Virus record (IMG/VR): IMGVR_UViG_3300050133_000010
Span: 1-29,851 of that record
Direction: 5' to 3' (one strand)
From: a virus
DNA: 29,851 bases
Shown here: positions 7,124-15,330 of the stretch, in pieces
Layout of the letters: each line of letters starts with the position of its first letter
How positions within the stretch are numbered: position 1 is the first letter of the stretch
Position numbers and translations under genes: made by a program
Notes under the pieces: model-generated
Databases searched by the model: none
Seen by the model: the letters and a program-made list of their open reading frames with translations, nothing else
Told to the model about the DNA's origin: nothing

Positions 7124-8190
7124 CAGCTGATCTCCCTGATATTCTGATAAAACTGATAAGGCTCAACGCTGAACGCAGCGGGCGGCATGAGGACCATTTC
7201 GGCCACCGTTCCTTCTGCGTCCTTGCGGAACGTCACTTCGCCTAAAAGCCACAACTCGTCCTTCAGGCCAAAAACGGGCAGCGAGATGGGGATTAGCGTG
7301 TTTGGCTCCCATAGCTTTCCGGCGCTGTCACGCCAGCTATCCACCGTCACCTGCAAAACCTTCGAGCGGCCATAGCGGCGGTTCATTTCCCAATCAATGC
7401 AACTTTGTGCCTGGTTGTTTGCCGTCATGGTGCTTTCAACAATGACCACGCGGTTTCGGTAACGCATAGTGGCCGCTTCCGGGTCGGTCGCAGTAGCCAG
7501 GGCAACCGCCTCGTATGCATCAGATCCGCTTTCCTCATTAATCGGAGTGACAGACATCGAGACGCCGGTGTAAATCGAAAACCGCTCGTCCATCATTGTG
7601 TCGTAGGCCGCATCCTGAACGTTTACCCCCTGCATAACTCCGCTAGCCGCTTTCTTCGTGCCGACGCGCGTCAGATAGAGGCTGCCGTCTGGCCGGTCGT
7701 AATAGAGCAAAGCGGCCCAGCGGGTGATGCGGTCGATAACTTCCTGAGATGATTCGCCCCAGTTGAGCGTGAACTGTGGGACCGTGGTCCCAACGTCAAT
7801 ATCGCTGGCCACTGTGATCCCATAAGGCGACGCCAGCCGCTGCGCAATCTGTAACGGCGTTGCGCCGCTGATTACGTTGTTTTTCCAGTAAGCCGAGCAA
7901 TCTACCAGGTCAGCGCATTTGCTGCGCCCTACAGCGCGCACAGCGTGCGTGCTATGGGAAATCATCGGGGACCAGCGGTCGATATAGCCGGTCACAACCA
8001 GATCGTCGCCAATCTTCACCGTGCAGGGCTTACCGGGTACAACCAGCTGGGCGTCGTCGCTGCCAGGGTAGTAATCCATCAGGGATAGTTCAAAATCACT
8101 AGGCAACCGGTCGATACTCCGCGTGACGCGCACCGAGTCCCAGCCCGACAGCACCTTCCCGTTAACGGTCAGCGTCAGATCGTCTTTCAT
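7123..8190 (-). CDS. baseplate hub protein (Mu gp44 / gpD-like)
   Basis: Hub protein with a T4 gp27-like fold that caps the tail tube and holds the spike. The 355 residues compare with 379 in Mu gp44. Recognisable are the N-terminal LTVNGKVLSGWDSVRVTRSI, PGKPCTVKIGDDLVVTGYID and VRAVGRSKCADLVDCSA blocks, then the AQRLASPYGI segment typical of late-control gpD relatives. The gene contains one sopC-like palindrome, read through as the peptide GTTVP near residues 133-137, so the site is built into coding sequence. It overlaps the gp43-like gene by 4 bases. Confidence 0.94.
   Translation of the reverse strand: MKDDLTLTVNGKVLSGWDSVRVTRSIDRLPSDFELSLMDYYPGSDDAQLVVPGKPCTVKIGDDLVVTGYIDRWSPMISHSTHAVRAVGRSKCADLVDCSAYWKNNVISGATPLQIAQRLASPYGITVASDIDVGTTVPQFTLNWGESSQEVIDRITRWAALLYYDRPDGSLYLTRVGTKKAASGVMQGVNVQDAAYDTMMDERFSIYTGVSMSVTPINEESGSDAYEAVALATATDPEAATMRYRNRVVIVESTMTANNQAQSCIDWEMNRRYGRSKVLQVTVDSWRDSAGKLWEPNTLIPISLPVFGLKDELWLLGEVTFRKDAEGTVAEMVLMPPAAFSVEPYQFYQNIREIS
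7777..7792. promoter_or_regulatory. sopC-like SopB binding site 1 (inside hub gene)
   Basis: TGGGACCGTGGTCCCA: perfect 7-bp arms around a 2-bp centre. It is identical to four other copies in the window and, from memory, to the core inverted repeat of F sopC and the N15 centromere. This copy lies inside the hub coding sequence. Confidence 0.85.
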
Positions 8191-9593
8191 GAGGTAAGAG
8201 CCTTAAAGCTGGTCGGCATGAATGCCGGATGAACGGGATCGGCCATCTTCACAACGCCTTCCGTCCGCGATGCGTCCTGATAGAGCCGGTTCGCCACCGC
8301 CAGAGCCGGTAACGGCGCGTTAAACGACACATCCACGACGTGAGCCAGGCTAGCCCCGTTACTTTGCAGCGTCGCAACGGTAGCCGTGCGCAGGGTCAGC
8401 AATTCCCGGTAAACGTCGTCGTAACCCGCATCGGCGGCCTTCAGCGTCACCGCTTCCAGCGAATTGCGGACGCGGGTTAGCAGCGCCATCGCTTCGTCAT
8501 AACTGGCGGGGGTATAGGTTGATGCGGTGTAAGCCATCGCACCGGCGGCGATGATGGTCAGGTAAATACCGGCGGCGCTTGCGATTTTGGTGTCGCTGCT
8601 GTCCTGTCGGTAAGTTGTATCGCTGTAGTTGCTCAGGGTTTCCAGCATCGTAATAAGATCCGCAATGCCGGTGACGCTGGCGAGGATGCTGGTAATAACG
8701 GCCTGCACTGCAACAGGAAACTCCTCCACCGTTCCCGTTGAATCAATGCCAGAAAGCGCTGCATTAACAGCGGCGGTGTTCTGAACCGATGCAGCAATTT
8801 GCGTGGCGACGAGCGCGTCATAATCGTCCGTATCGGCGGTGTTATCCGTGGTTGCTGTCGCCCCGGAAGAATTACCGCCCACGCTGCCGGTGTTGTAACG
8901 CCCGTAACGGGTGGTCCCGAACGTGCTTTTTAATGTGCTGCTCAGGTTGCTGGCCTGCGTGATCGTGTTCGTTACAAGGTTCTTCCAGAATGCGATCGTG
9001 CTTTTCAGCGTCTTAACCGCCTGCGTGACCGTGCGCAAATCGCCCGATACTTCCGAAATCACCGTGGCGGCGGCTTTACTGATTAGAGATAGCCATGACG
9101 TTTTTACCGTGGAAGCCGCGTCTGTCGCGGTCGTAATGGCGAAAACCTTCAGCCCGGATTCAATGGTTGTCAGGGTAAAGCGGAACATCCGGCCTTCATC
9201 CACGCTTTCATGAATGCGCAGGCCGCCTTCCGGGATACTGACCGTCAGTTCGCCCAGTGTCGGATGTACCAGCGTTCCTGGCCCCGCCAGTTCGGCGGCG
9301 GCCACCAACGAATTCCGCTGGGTCAGCACATCCGAGGCGGTATAAACGAGGCTGCTCTGAAGAATGAAACCGGTTAGCGTGATCCGGCGAGTTGAGCGGC
9401 CCATATCCTCAACCCATACCGAGTCTCGATAGGGATATTCATGAACCGCCTGGCGTCGTCCGAATTCGCCTTCGCCTCTCTGAACTGCGAACGGAACGCC
9501 ACGAAATGAGGCCGCGTGCAGGTTATCCTGCCAGCTCCACGTCTCGCCGGAACCGCCCAAAAGGCTCGACAGGGCGCTGCTTAAAATCGTCAT
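8187..9593 (-). CDS. DNA circularisation / tail protein, Mu gp43 (gpN) family
   Basis: The 468 residues compare with about 491 in Mu gpN. The N-terminal domain is clear: SWQDNLHAASFRGVPFAVQR, GEFGRRQAVHEYPYRDSVWV and the following RITLTGFI. The middle is Ala/Thr/Ser-rich and probably helical. In Mu-like tails this is a baseplate-proximal component next to the hub. The family name comes from a proposed role in DNA circularisation, which I would not infer here. An intrinsic terminator sits 19 bases before the ATG. Confidence 0.92.
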   Translation of the reverse strand: MTILSSALSSLLGGSGETWSWQDNLHAASFRGVPFAVQRGEGEFGRRQAVHEYPYRDSVWVEDMGRSTRRITLTGFILQSSLVYTASDVLTQRNSLVAAAELAGPGTLVHPTLGELTVSIPEGGLRIHESVDEGRMFRFTLTTIESGLKVFAITTATDAASTVKTSWLSLISKAAATVISEVSGDLRTVTQAVKTLKSTIAFWKNLVTNTITQASNLSSTLKSTFGTTRYGRYNTGSVGGNSSGATATTDNTADTDDYDALVATQIAASVQNTAAVNAALSGIDSTGTVEEFPVAVQAVITSILASVTGIADLITMLETLSNYSDTTYRQDSSDTKIASAAGIYLTIIAAGAMAYTASTYTPASYDEAMALLTRVRNSLEAVTLKAADAGYDDVYRELLTLRTATVATLQSNGASLAHVVDVSFNAPLPALAVANRLYQDASRTEGVVKMADPVHPAFMPTSFKALTS

Positions 9594-9611
9594 TTGCCGA
9601 ACTCCAGAAAC

Positions 9612-9636
9612 AAAAAACCCGGCGCATGGCCGGGTT
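9612..9636 (-). terminator. intrinsic terminator between tape measure and gp43-like gene
   Basis: On the minus strand AACCCGGC, a 5-base loop and GCCGGGTT are followed by a six-T run (AAAAAA at 9612-9617 on the + strand). The 8-bp GC-rich stem is strong. It stands within the tail operon, after the tape measure stop and 19 bases before the next ATG, so late transcription must read through it. Confidence 0.85.
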
Positions 9637-9653
9637 AGATTTGTGTGATTTAC

Positions 9654-11549
9654 TTAGGGGAATTGCATAGCCGTTGCCACCTTTCCGCCGGTGGCCGTGT
9701 AGGACTGGCGCTCTCCGTTTTTGCCGTTAATCAGCGTGACTTCGACTTTCATCCCCTGTTCTTTAATTGCTTTCGAAACAGCGGTGGCCAGTGCCTGCGG
9801 GTCGTTAACCGGCTGCGCGGCTGCGCCAGCGCCGGGCGCGCGATACGGTGAAAGAACTGATTCCCCGCCACCTTTCTGGATGATCGATTGAATATCGTCT
9901 GAACTGTACGGGTTATTCCCCTCACGGTTAAACGCGGCGGTCAGAAAGTGGGACCGGACCGTTGGGTCGGTAAAGTCCAGCGACTGATTAGGGTCAACGT
10001 TCATTTCTTTGCTGGCCTGGCGGATCATTTCTGGCGTGTTGTTGCCGTCAGTAATCGGCGACGCCTTGCTGATAATCTCCGCAACGGTGCTAAGCGGGTG
10101 ATCCACGTTTGCCGACTTTCCGGTGGTATACAGCTGCAACTGCCGGTCCGCTGCCAGCACGCCCGCTTCAGGTGTGGGAAAGTGCGCGAAGTTGTTCGCC
10201 GCCGGTACTGCGCCGGACTGGCCCGCGTAGCGAATGTTCCAGGGGTTATTGTTTCGTACAGATGCCGCACCGGGGTTCACGCTTCCACTGTTTTCAGGAG
10301 AATTCACGCTTGCACTGTTTTCAGGGGAATTCACGCTTGCACCGGTCGCGGGTGAATTAACGCTGCCTGCCTGTGGCTGACTGGCTAAATTCAAATCGTT
10401 CTGCAGCTGGCTGGCGGCATCGCCAAGACCATAACGAACCTGATATTTCCCGCGTTCGGATTCATTCATTTGCCCGGTGAACAAATCTTCCAGCTCGCTA
10501 TTGGTTAGCGTTTTCTGGAAGTCTTTATCCTTCAGAGCACGTCGCATCATCTCTGAATCGTTACCGCGGTTAAACCCGAACAAATGCCCAAGAGCAATGG
10601 GCGACGGACCATGCTCTAAAACATCTGAAGCCCCCTGAATGCCATCCTTAACCGAGCCATCAGACAGGATCGCGCTGTAAGACTTGTTTTGTAGCTTTTG
10701 CTTAAAACCGTCCCAAGCCGCGCCCGTTTCCACAAGTTGCCGGTTCAACCCGGCCAGCTGGTTATTCAGGGCCGGATCGACTGTTAACCCTACGGCGTCG
10801 GACTTAGCCAGCAGCTCTTTAAATCTGGCCCCTTCACGCAGTAATTTAAGCCCTTCAGCATCCAGCCCCAGCGCATCAGCAACTGTTTTTTGGTTTTGCG
10901 GAGTAAGGCGGGGGAAGATTTCGGCCAGCTTTTCCATCGTCTTAAGAACGTTAGCGGTGCCGTCAGCGTTTTTACTGATTGGCGCGTGGATCTGGTTCAT
11001 TACGGCCAGCACGCCGTTGTTACGTCCCTGCAGCCCATCGTTGAACGTTTTATAAAGCCCTTCGACGCTGCTGCGCGCGGTCCCGCTGTCCGTTCCCAGC
11101 AATTGCATGGCCCCGGAAAGCTGGCTCAGGTCCTTGACCGACATCCCTGCATTCTCTGCCGCCACCTGTAGGCCATAGGCGTTTTCTGACGCTTCGCCCA
11201 TACCGGTGGCAAACGAGACGATCCCCTTTCCAGCCAGATAAGCCGCCCCACCGGCGATGCCCATCTTTGCGACCAGACCGCCCATGTTACCGGCCATGCC
11301 AACAAAGTTTTTCAGCGGGGGGACCATATCCCCGATGAACTGGACGTTATCTTTAGCGAAGCGGCTCAGGGATTCGAAAGACTGGTTGATGTCGCTTAGT
11401 CCGTCTTGCGTATCCTGCCCGCCCAGCGTCAGCCCGGCGCGGGTTTTGTCCAGCTGCGGTTGCAGACCTTGAACCTGCTCATCAATATTTTTGAGCGCCT
11501 GCGATACCTGGTCATCCGCTTTTAGTACAATGTCGAATGCATTAGCCAT
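9654..11549 (-). CDS. tail tape measure protein with peptidoglycan-active-like insert
   Basis: Sets tail length and is ejected with the DNA. The 631 residues compare with about 681 in Mu gp42. The N-terminal 100 residues are helical (LKADDQVSQALKNIDEQVQG), with a Gly/Ala-rich hydrophobic segment at about 90-120 (GNMGGLVAKMGIAGGAAYLA). At about 398-430 an SVNSP repeat linker occurs, encoded by 27-bp tandem repeats. It is followed at about 430-545 by a domain of the NNPxN type (NNNPWNIRYAGQ, FPTPEAGVLAADRQL, ISKASPITDGNNTPEMI), which I associate with virion-borne cell-wall-degrading proteins. The start overlaps the frameshifted end of the tail chaperone gene by 8 bases. Confidence 0.9.
   Translation of the reverse strand: MANAFDIVLKADDQVSQALKNIDEQVQGLQPQLDKTRAGLTLGGQDTQDGLSDINQSFESLSRFAKDNVQFIGDMVPPLKNFVGMAGNMGGLVAKMGIAGGAAYLAGKGIVSFATGMGEASENAYGLQVAAENAGMSVKDLSQLSGAMQLLGTDSGTARSSVEGLYKTFNDGLQGRNNGVLAVMNQIHAPISKNADGTANVLKTMEKLAEIFPRLTPQNQKTVADALGLDAEGLKLLREGARFKELLAKSDAVGLTVDPALNNQLAGLNRQLVETGAAWDGFKQKLQNKSYSAILSDGSVKDGIQGASDVLEHGPSPIALGHLFGFNRGNDSEMMRRALKDKDFQKTLTNSELEDLFTGQMNESERGKYQVRYGLGDAASQLQNDLNLASQPQAGSVNSPATGASVNSPENSASVNSPENSGSVNPGAASVRNNNPWNIRYAGQSGAVPAANNFAHFPTPEAGVLAADRQLQLYTTGKSANVDHPLSTVAEIISKASPITDGNNTPEMIRQASKEMNVDPNQSLDFTDPTVRSHFLTAAFNREGNNPYSSDDIQSIIQKGGGESVLSPYRAPGAGAAAQPVNDPQALATAVSKAIKEQGMKVEVTLINGKNGERQSYTATGGKVATAMQFP
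10276..10356. repeat. three 27-bp tandem repeats in the tape measure gene
   Basis: Units at 10276-10302, 10303-10329 and 10330-10356, with a fourth partial start at 10357. The first two differ at two positions; the third is more diverged. They encode the nine-residue repeat SVNSPENSA/G in a flexible linker before the NNPxN domain. Unit number can be expected to vary between relatives. Confidence 0.9.
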
Positions 11550-11975
11550 CCGCGCCCGCCTTTATTTTCCTAATCCTGAACGCCTGCTTACGCCAGAATT
11601 CCAGCTCACTCCACGACAGGGACCAGCCTTCCTGCGGCCCCCATCTGTAGAAATAAGTCAGCTCCGCGATTAGTTCCCGCCAGCGTCCTTCGTCGGGAAG
11701 TAGTTTAAAAAATCCAGCATGAATTTCTGCGCTTCGCGGAACTTGCGGATCGGCATTTTGGTGATCGCAATTTTGTCCACGCCGGACACTTTCCCAATCA
11801 GGAAAGCCATTGCATCGTGTTCACTGCTCTTTTTGGCTTCCTTGTAAAAATCGGATACCTCATGGTAAAGCGGCTCACGTAGCGGCACGCTCTCCCATGC
11901 TTCCGAGCCGTTAAAGTTGGTGATTTTGTTGTCCAGCTCAATGACCAACGTTTCCTGCATTTCTTGCCCTTCCAT
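11542..11975 (-). CDS. tail assembly chaperone, long form by -1 frameshift
   Basis: The 101-residue zero-frame product is extended when ribosomes slip back one base at TTTAAAC (11703-11709). The slip follows residue 91 (FMLDFLN), and the -1 frame then stays open for 53 codons to a TAA at 11542-11544, giving 144 residues. The added part (LLPDEGRWRELIAELTYFYR, then WSELEFWRKQA) has the Trp/Tyr-rich helical look of P2 E' and Mu gp41'. Such paired short and long chaperones bind the tape measure during tail assembly and are absent from the virion. The long form ends over the tape measure start. Confidence 0.85.
11670..11975 (-). CDS. tail assembly chaperone, short form (Mu gp41 / P2 E-like)
   Basis: The zero-frame product of 101 residues ends at a TAA at 11670-11672. 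It is acidic and helical, with TLVIELDNKITNFNG followed by the MPIRKFREAQKFMLDFLNYF helix, as in Mu gp41/P2 gpE relatives. The first ATG is preceded by GGAGAG 7 bases upstream; a second ATG (residue 6) also has an AAGG and could be used. It lies directly after the tube gene and before the tape measure, the conserved position of this pair. Confidence 0.88.
   Translation of the reverse strand: MEGQEMQETLVIELDNKITNFNGSEAWESVPLREPLYHEVSDFYKEAKKSSEHDAMAFLIGKVSGVDKIAITKMPIRKFREAQKFMLDFLNYFPTKDAGGN
11703..11709 (-). other. -1 frameshift slippery heptamer in tail chaperone gene
   Basis: The minus strand reads T TTA AAC in the zero frame, one of the most efficient -1 slippery heptamers known. It is preceded by three more T, so T TTT TTA overlaps it as a second possible slip site. 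Moving to -1 joins the 101-codon frame to the 53-codon extension. Position and outcome fit the conserved tail-chaperone frameshift of tailed phages. Confidence 0.82.
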
Positions 11976-11978
11976 TGA

Positions 11979-12347
11979 TTAACTCTCCGTTACCGATAAG
12001 CCTTCCCACGTCACCGAAAACACCGCGTCTTCGCTTTCTACTTCCTGATCGTCGATGGTCCACATCCCGCTTCCGATGATGGTTTTCCCGTTCGCCAGGA
12101 GGCAGGTTACGGTCGCGTTAGTCTGCCCGTTGAAATCGGCGACGATGGTGCCGCCGCTGTCACGTACCTGACACGAAATCATTCCGGGTACAGGCTTTTC
12201 TTTGTAGCCGTGGACGCCATCCATGCCGACCAGCGATTCACGCTTAACTTTGCTCGGTCGGTATTTGAACTGGCCCACGACCATGATCGTTACGCCATCG
12301 ACCGAAACTTCCGCCGTACCGGCGAGGCGGTTGGTTGTATCTGCCAT
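11979..12347 (-). CDS. tail tube protein (Mu gpM-like, PF10618 type)
   Basis: Forms the inner tube of the contractile tail. The 122 residues are near the size of Mu gpM (118). It is all-beta and matches the family in RLAGTAEVSVDG, the Lys/Arg stretch KYRPSKVKRESLVGMDGVHG, and PVPGMISCQVRD. It follows the sheath gene by 11 bases and precedes the chaperone by 3. Confidence 0.93.
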   Translation of the reverse strand: MADTTNRLAGTAEVSVDGVTIMVVGQFKYRPSKVKRESLVGMDGVHGYKEKPVPGMISCQVRDSGGTIVADFNGQTNATVTCLLANGKTIIGSGMWTIDDQEVESEDAVFSVTWEGLSVTES

Positions 12348-12358
12348 GATTTATATCC

Positions 12359-13849
12359 TTATGAACTCGCCTTCTGGCGGAACTGGTTAAGAAGCGCGAA
12401 AACGCGAAGCTGGTTAATCAGTACGCCATCCCACAACACGTCTACGCGGTTCGGGTTGGAACTGTTCTGCTCAACAATCAAGCCTGCAGCGAACCCGGCG
12501 GAATCCTGCACATAGCCGTTGTATTCCAGCGTGGTGTACTGCGCGATTAGCTCTGCGCGGATGGTGTTCGGCGTGACGATTGCGGAACCGGGTGCAAATT
12601 TGGTGCCGTTGGCGGCCAGCTTCATCCGGGCATATTTCGTTGTGACCACGGAACGCAGGTAGCGCGTCACGTACATCAGGAGAAACATCGTCTCGATTTC
12701 CAGATAGGAATCATCGGCGTCGCCGTAGCTGTTCGTCTGATAGGTGGTAATGAGGTTTTCAACCTGCACCGTGCCGTCGTCTGCCACCGTGACGCTGGAG
12801 ATCCCGCTGTAAAGCAGGTTGTTACGTTCCGGCTGGTCAAAGCGATACGAAAGCGGCGGGGCCAGTACGCCAGCAACATCCAGCGTCTGAACCGGGCGGC
12901 CCGGATCGTTTCGCAGGCTGTTGGCCACGGCACCATAAACAGCAGCGGACCATACCCACGGCGGGGTCGGTGAACCGTAAACGCCGACAATCGTCGCGTG
13001 CTGGTCGTTGCGTTGTTCGCCTGCAGCGGTCAGTTCGCCGTAAGTCCCGGCCAGCATCCCCAATGAATGCCCGTAAAGCTGCGAGTTGTAGCTCCAGCGA
13101 CCGGTGTCGTCGGCCAGCAGCTCTTTCACGGCGTTCAGCGAAGTGGTGTCGGTGTACGGGTTGATAATGAAGTCAAAAGACTTATCACCGAGGTTAGCCA
13201 GAGCATCATCCAGCGCGGGCGAACTGGTGCCGCCGCTCATGGCGGTGATGGTCACGCCCAGCCCGGCTGGGGTTGCTTCGCCACCGGCGGTACCGAGGTA
13301 ATTCAGGCGCATATCAATGTCATTACCCAGCGCCCCCGCATTCTTCGCGGTCACGGTGATAACGCCCGCTGAACTGGTTGCGGTAACTGGCAACGCCGTT
13401 GCGGCATTGATAGCGGTGGTCAGGGCCGTGGCAACGGCGGAAACCGTATCCGTGGTTACCACGGCGATCTGAACGCGGGTCCCGGCGATATACAGGGAAA
13501 GCGTGCCGCCGGTAGTGGCAACAGCGGTGATCTTGATTGAGCCGGTCGCCGCAATCAGGGCCGAGCCGTCATCAAGTGGCAGGAGATAAATCTCTCCGGC
13601 GGTGTCGTTTTTAAGATACGCGGTCATCATGTTATGAAGCATGGAACCGTACCCGCAAACGCCGCCCACGGTGGAAGCCGAGGACGCAAGGAACGGCTCG
13701 TTTGCCGTCTGCGTGGCGGTGCTAAGCTGCTGCCCGATAATCAGGGTGCGCTGGTCGGCGGTGGCGCTGTTCGCCTGCGAGTTGTCCATTTCCGCGTAAA
13801 AAAGCGGGGTGCGCAACTTGCTCGGAATGTTGGCAAAAGCAATCGTCAT
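12359..13849 (-). CDS. contractile tail sheath protein (Mu gpL-like)
   Basis: The 496 residues are almost equal to Mu gpL (495). The N-terminus (IPSKLRTPLFYAEMDNSQAN) and the C-terminal half (GVLAPPLSYRFDQPERNNLL, then the WDGVLINQLRVFALL end) are typical of the sheath family. An Ala/Thr-rich beta domain at about 100-215 is probably an exposed insertion. Its presence shows that the particle has a contractile, myovirus-type tail. The start codon overlaps the DUF2635 stop (TAATG). Confidence 0.95.
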   Translation of the reverse strand: MTIAFANIPSKLRTPLFYAEMDNSQANSATADQRTLIIGQQLSTATQTANEPFLASSASTVGGVCGYGSMLHNMMTAYLKNDTAGEIYLLPLDDGSALIAATGSIKITAVATTGGTLSLYIAGTRVQIAVVTTDTVSAVATALTTAINAATALPVTATSSAGVITVTAKNAGALGNDIDMRLNYLGTAGGEATPAGLGVTITAMSGGTSSPALDDALANLGDKSFDFIINPYTDTTSLNAVKELLADDTGRWSYNSQLYGHSLGMLAGTYGELTAAGEQRNDQHATIVGVYGSPTPPWVWSAAVYGAVANSLRNDPGRPVQTLDVAGVLAPPLSYRFDQPERNNLLYSGISSVTVADDGTVQVENLITTYQTNSYGDADDSYLEIETMFLLMYVTRYLRSVVTTKYARMKLAANGTKFAPGSAIVTPNTIRAELIAQYTTLEYNGYVQDSAGFAAGLIVEQNSSNPNRVDVLWDGVLINQLRVFALLNQFRQKASS

Positions 13850-14061
13850 TAGCTGGTCGCTCCGGTGGTGTCAGCGGTGGTGGTGCTGGCGGTGGTTGTG
13901 GTGCTGGCCTTTGTCACGGTTGCCGTCACTTCTTCCACGTCGCCATCACGTAGACGTTTACGCCAGAAGGCGTTGAGGGTGATTTCTGCGCCGGATTCGG
14001 GCAAAAGGGTGCCCTTAACGGGATCGCGCACGGCGCGCCCGCTGGATGGTTTTAAAAGCAT
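13849..14061 (-). CDS. small DUF2635 protein (Mu gp38-like)
   Basis: A 70-residue protein found immediately before the sheath gene in Mu-like tails. The conserved core is LLKPSSGRAVRDPVKGTLLP and the WRKRLRDGDVE segment. The last 22 residues are a Thr/Ala-rich tail. Its role is unknown; it may take part in sheath or tube assembly, given its constant position. Confidence 0.9.
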   Translation of the reverse strand: MLLKPSSGRAVRDPVKGTLLPESGAEITLNAFWRKRLRDGDVEEVTATVTKASTTTTASTTTADTTGATS

Positions 14062-14075
14062 TGATTTGTCTCGCT

Positions 14076-14618
14076 TTAGGTAAGGTCGGCGTTAAAGCCA
14101 GGCACGACGGTTCCGTCGGGTTGGCTGATGCGAAGGTCGATGCCTTCCAGCTTGTTGGTGACGATCGGGAAGAAGTCTTCCGGCCCCTGGAAATATTCGA
14201 TGTCGATTTCATACAGCAGCTGGCCAATGTGGCCCTCGCCGTTTGAGTCAACGTCGATAGTTGAGCGAACTTCCACGTATTGCTGCGTTTGCTTCGTCAG
14301 CTCAAAGCTGTTGATAACGGCCTGTTCAACCTGAAGCCGTAGCGCTTCCAGCGCCTCTTCGGCCAGCAGCGCGCCGTCGTCCGTTTCCGTGTCGAACTCT
14401 TCCACGCGACCAGTGATCCGAACCGTGGTCACGCTGGTGAACTGCGGGGCGTTTCGCCCCATCGAGCGCTTATGATCGATTGGGGTCTGCACCAGCAACG
14501 CGGGATAGTCTTCGCTGTTTGTCGGCCAGTCTCGCGGGGTAAAAACGCGGTCGCCCGCGTCCGTTGCGGCGTCCTTCAGGGCGGTCACAACGAGCGTGCG
14601 GATGATTGAGGAATTCAT
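14076..14618 (-). CDS. probable tail terminator / tail completion protein
   Basis: This 180-residue protein sits between the head-tail connector and the sheath block, where tail terminators (lambda gpU, Mu gp37/gpK region) are found. Visible features are an N-terminal helix (SSIIRTLVVTALKDAATDAG), a short beta region with FTPRDWPTNSEDYPALLVQTP, a helix rich in Glu/Ala/Leu, and a strand with LLYEIDIEYFQGP, close to the pattern of gpU-like minor tail proteins. The family assignment rests on pattern and position. It overlaps the upstream connector gene by 4 bases. Confidence 0.65.
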   Translation of the reverse strand: MNSSIIRTLVVTALKDAATDAGDRVFTPRDWPTNSEDYPALLVQTPIDHKRSMGRNAPQFTSVTTVRITGRVEEFDTETDDGALLAEEALEALRLQVEQAVINSFELTKQTQQYVEVRSTIDVDSNGEGHIGQLLYEIDIEYFQGPEDFFPIVTNKLEGIDLRISQPDGTVVPGFNADLT

Positions 14619-14947
14619 AGGATTTTTACGCGGTTGAGAATGAGTTTTGTGCCGCCGTGGCTGTCCGGCTGTACGTCTTTAACAACGAATACCTGCGCCA
14701 CGCTGGCGATATAAAGCCGGTCGCCCTGCAGCGGAGGTTTGCGGAACGCGGAGTCCTGAACGCCCAACACCGGATGCGTGGTGTTGATCGTCGGGTCGCC
14801 GTCGTCCAGTGGCTCAACTTCCTGCGTATAAGCCCGGTCGAAAATCCCGGAAATATCGTAGGCAGCCGCACCAGCGGGCCGGTAATTCACCGGCTCACCA
14901 AATACCTCCTGCAGCGGGGCCAGAAGGTTCTGGTCCCAGTCAATCAT
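14615..14947 (-). CDS. head-tail joining protein (lambda gpFII-like)
   Basis: A 110-residue protein of the size and beta-rich pattern of lambda gpFII (117), sometimes annotated as an ATP-binding sugar-transporter-like phage protein. Characteristic blocks are the start MIDWDQNLLAPLQEVFG, AAYDISGIFDRAYTQEVEP and the central PVLGVQDSAF, followed by QGDRLYIASVAQVFVVKDVQ. It should form the docking surface for the tail at the portal vertex. It interestingly joins a lambda-type head to a Mu-type tail. Confidence 0.82.
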   Translation of the reverse strand: MIDWDQNLLAPLQEVFGEPVNYRPAGAAAYDISGIFDRAYTQEVEPLDDGDPTINTTHPVLGVQDSAFRKPPLQGDRLYIASVAQVFVVKDVQPDSHGGTKLILNRVKIL

Positions 14948-14949
14948 CG

Positions 14950-15327
14950 TTACGCCTCGCGAATGCGCACGCCGTCGTTAACGGACACGGTCACGCCTTC
15001 AGCGGCCAGCGCTTCTGCGCGGGCTTTCGCGTATGACACAACAAAACCCATCTTTTCGAGGCGCTCTGCTTCCTCTGCCGGCAGATGCAATTTGGCGTGC
15101 TGGCGGTGCTTTTTGCCGTTGTGCTTCAGGCTGCGTTTTGGCAGCACAACAACTTCCACCTCGCCGTTATCCGGCCCGGTGGTGTCTGAGGTGGTTGGAT
15201 TGGCCCCGGAATCAAACGCAGCGGCGCTTTTCGCCGCTTCGCTTGTGGTTGTCAGGGTTTCGCTTTCGGACGCCTCTGAGGCGTTTACAGCGGCATTTTC
15301 TGCCGCTACATTTTTACGGGGAGCCAT
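14950..15327 (-). CDS. small head protein in lambda gpFI position
   Basis: This 125-residue protein has a disordered Ala/Ser/Thr/Glu-rich first half (to about residue 55) and a compact second half. That half contains VVLPKRSLKHNGKKHRQH followed by LPAEEAERLEKMGFV, a small fold seen in many phage head or connector proteins (DUF7210-like as I recall). It lies between the capsid and gpFII-like genes, the place of gpFI in lambda, which assists terminase and head maturation. A gpFI-like function is only positional inference. Confidence 0.6.
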   Translation of the reverse strand: MAPRKNVAAENAAVNASEASESETLTTTSEAAKSAAAFDSGANPTTSDTTGPDNGEVEVVVLPKRSLKHNGKKHRQHAKLHLPAEEAERLEKMGFVVSYAKARAEALAAEGVTVSVNDGVRIREA

Positions 15328-15330
15328 CCG

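Noticed and set aside
14930-14945. Single-arm GGTCCCA match near the gpFII-like gene start, and others near 8913 and 29387
   Set aside because: Only half of the palindrome is present, so they are not counted as sopC sites.
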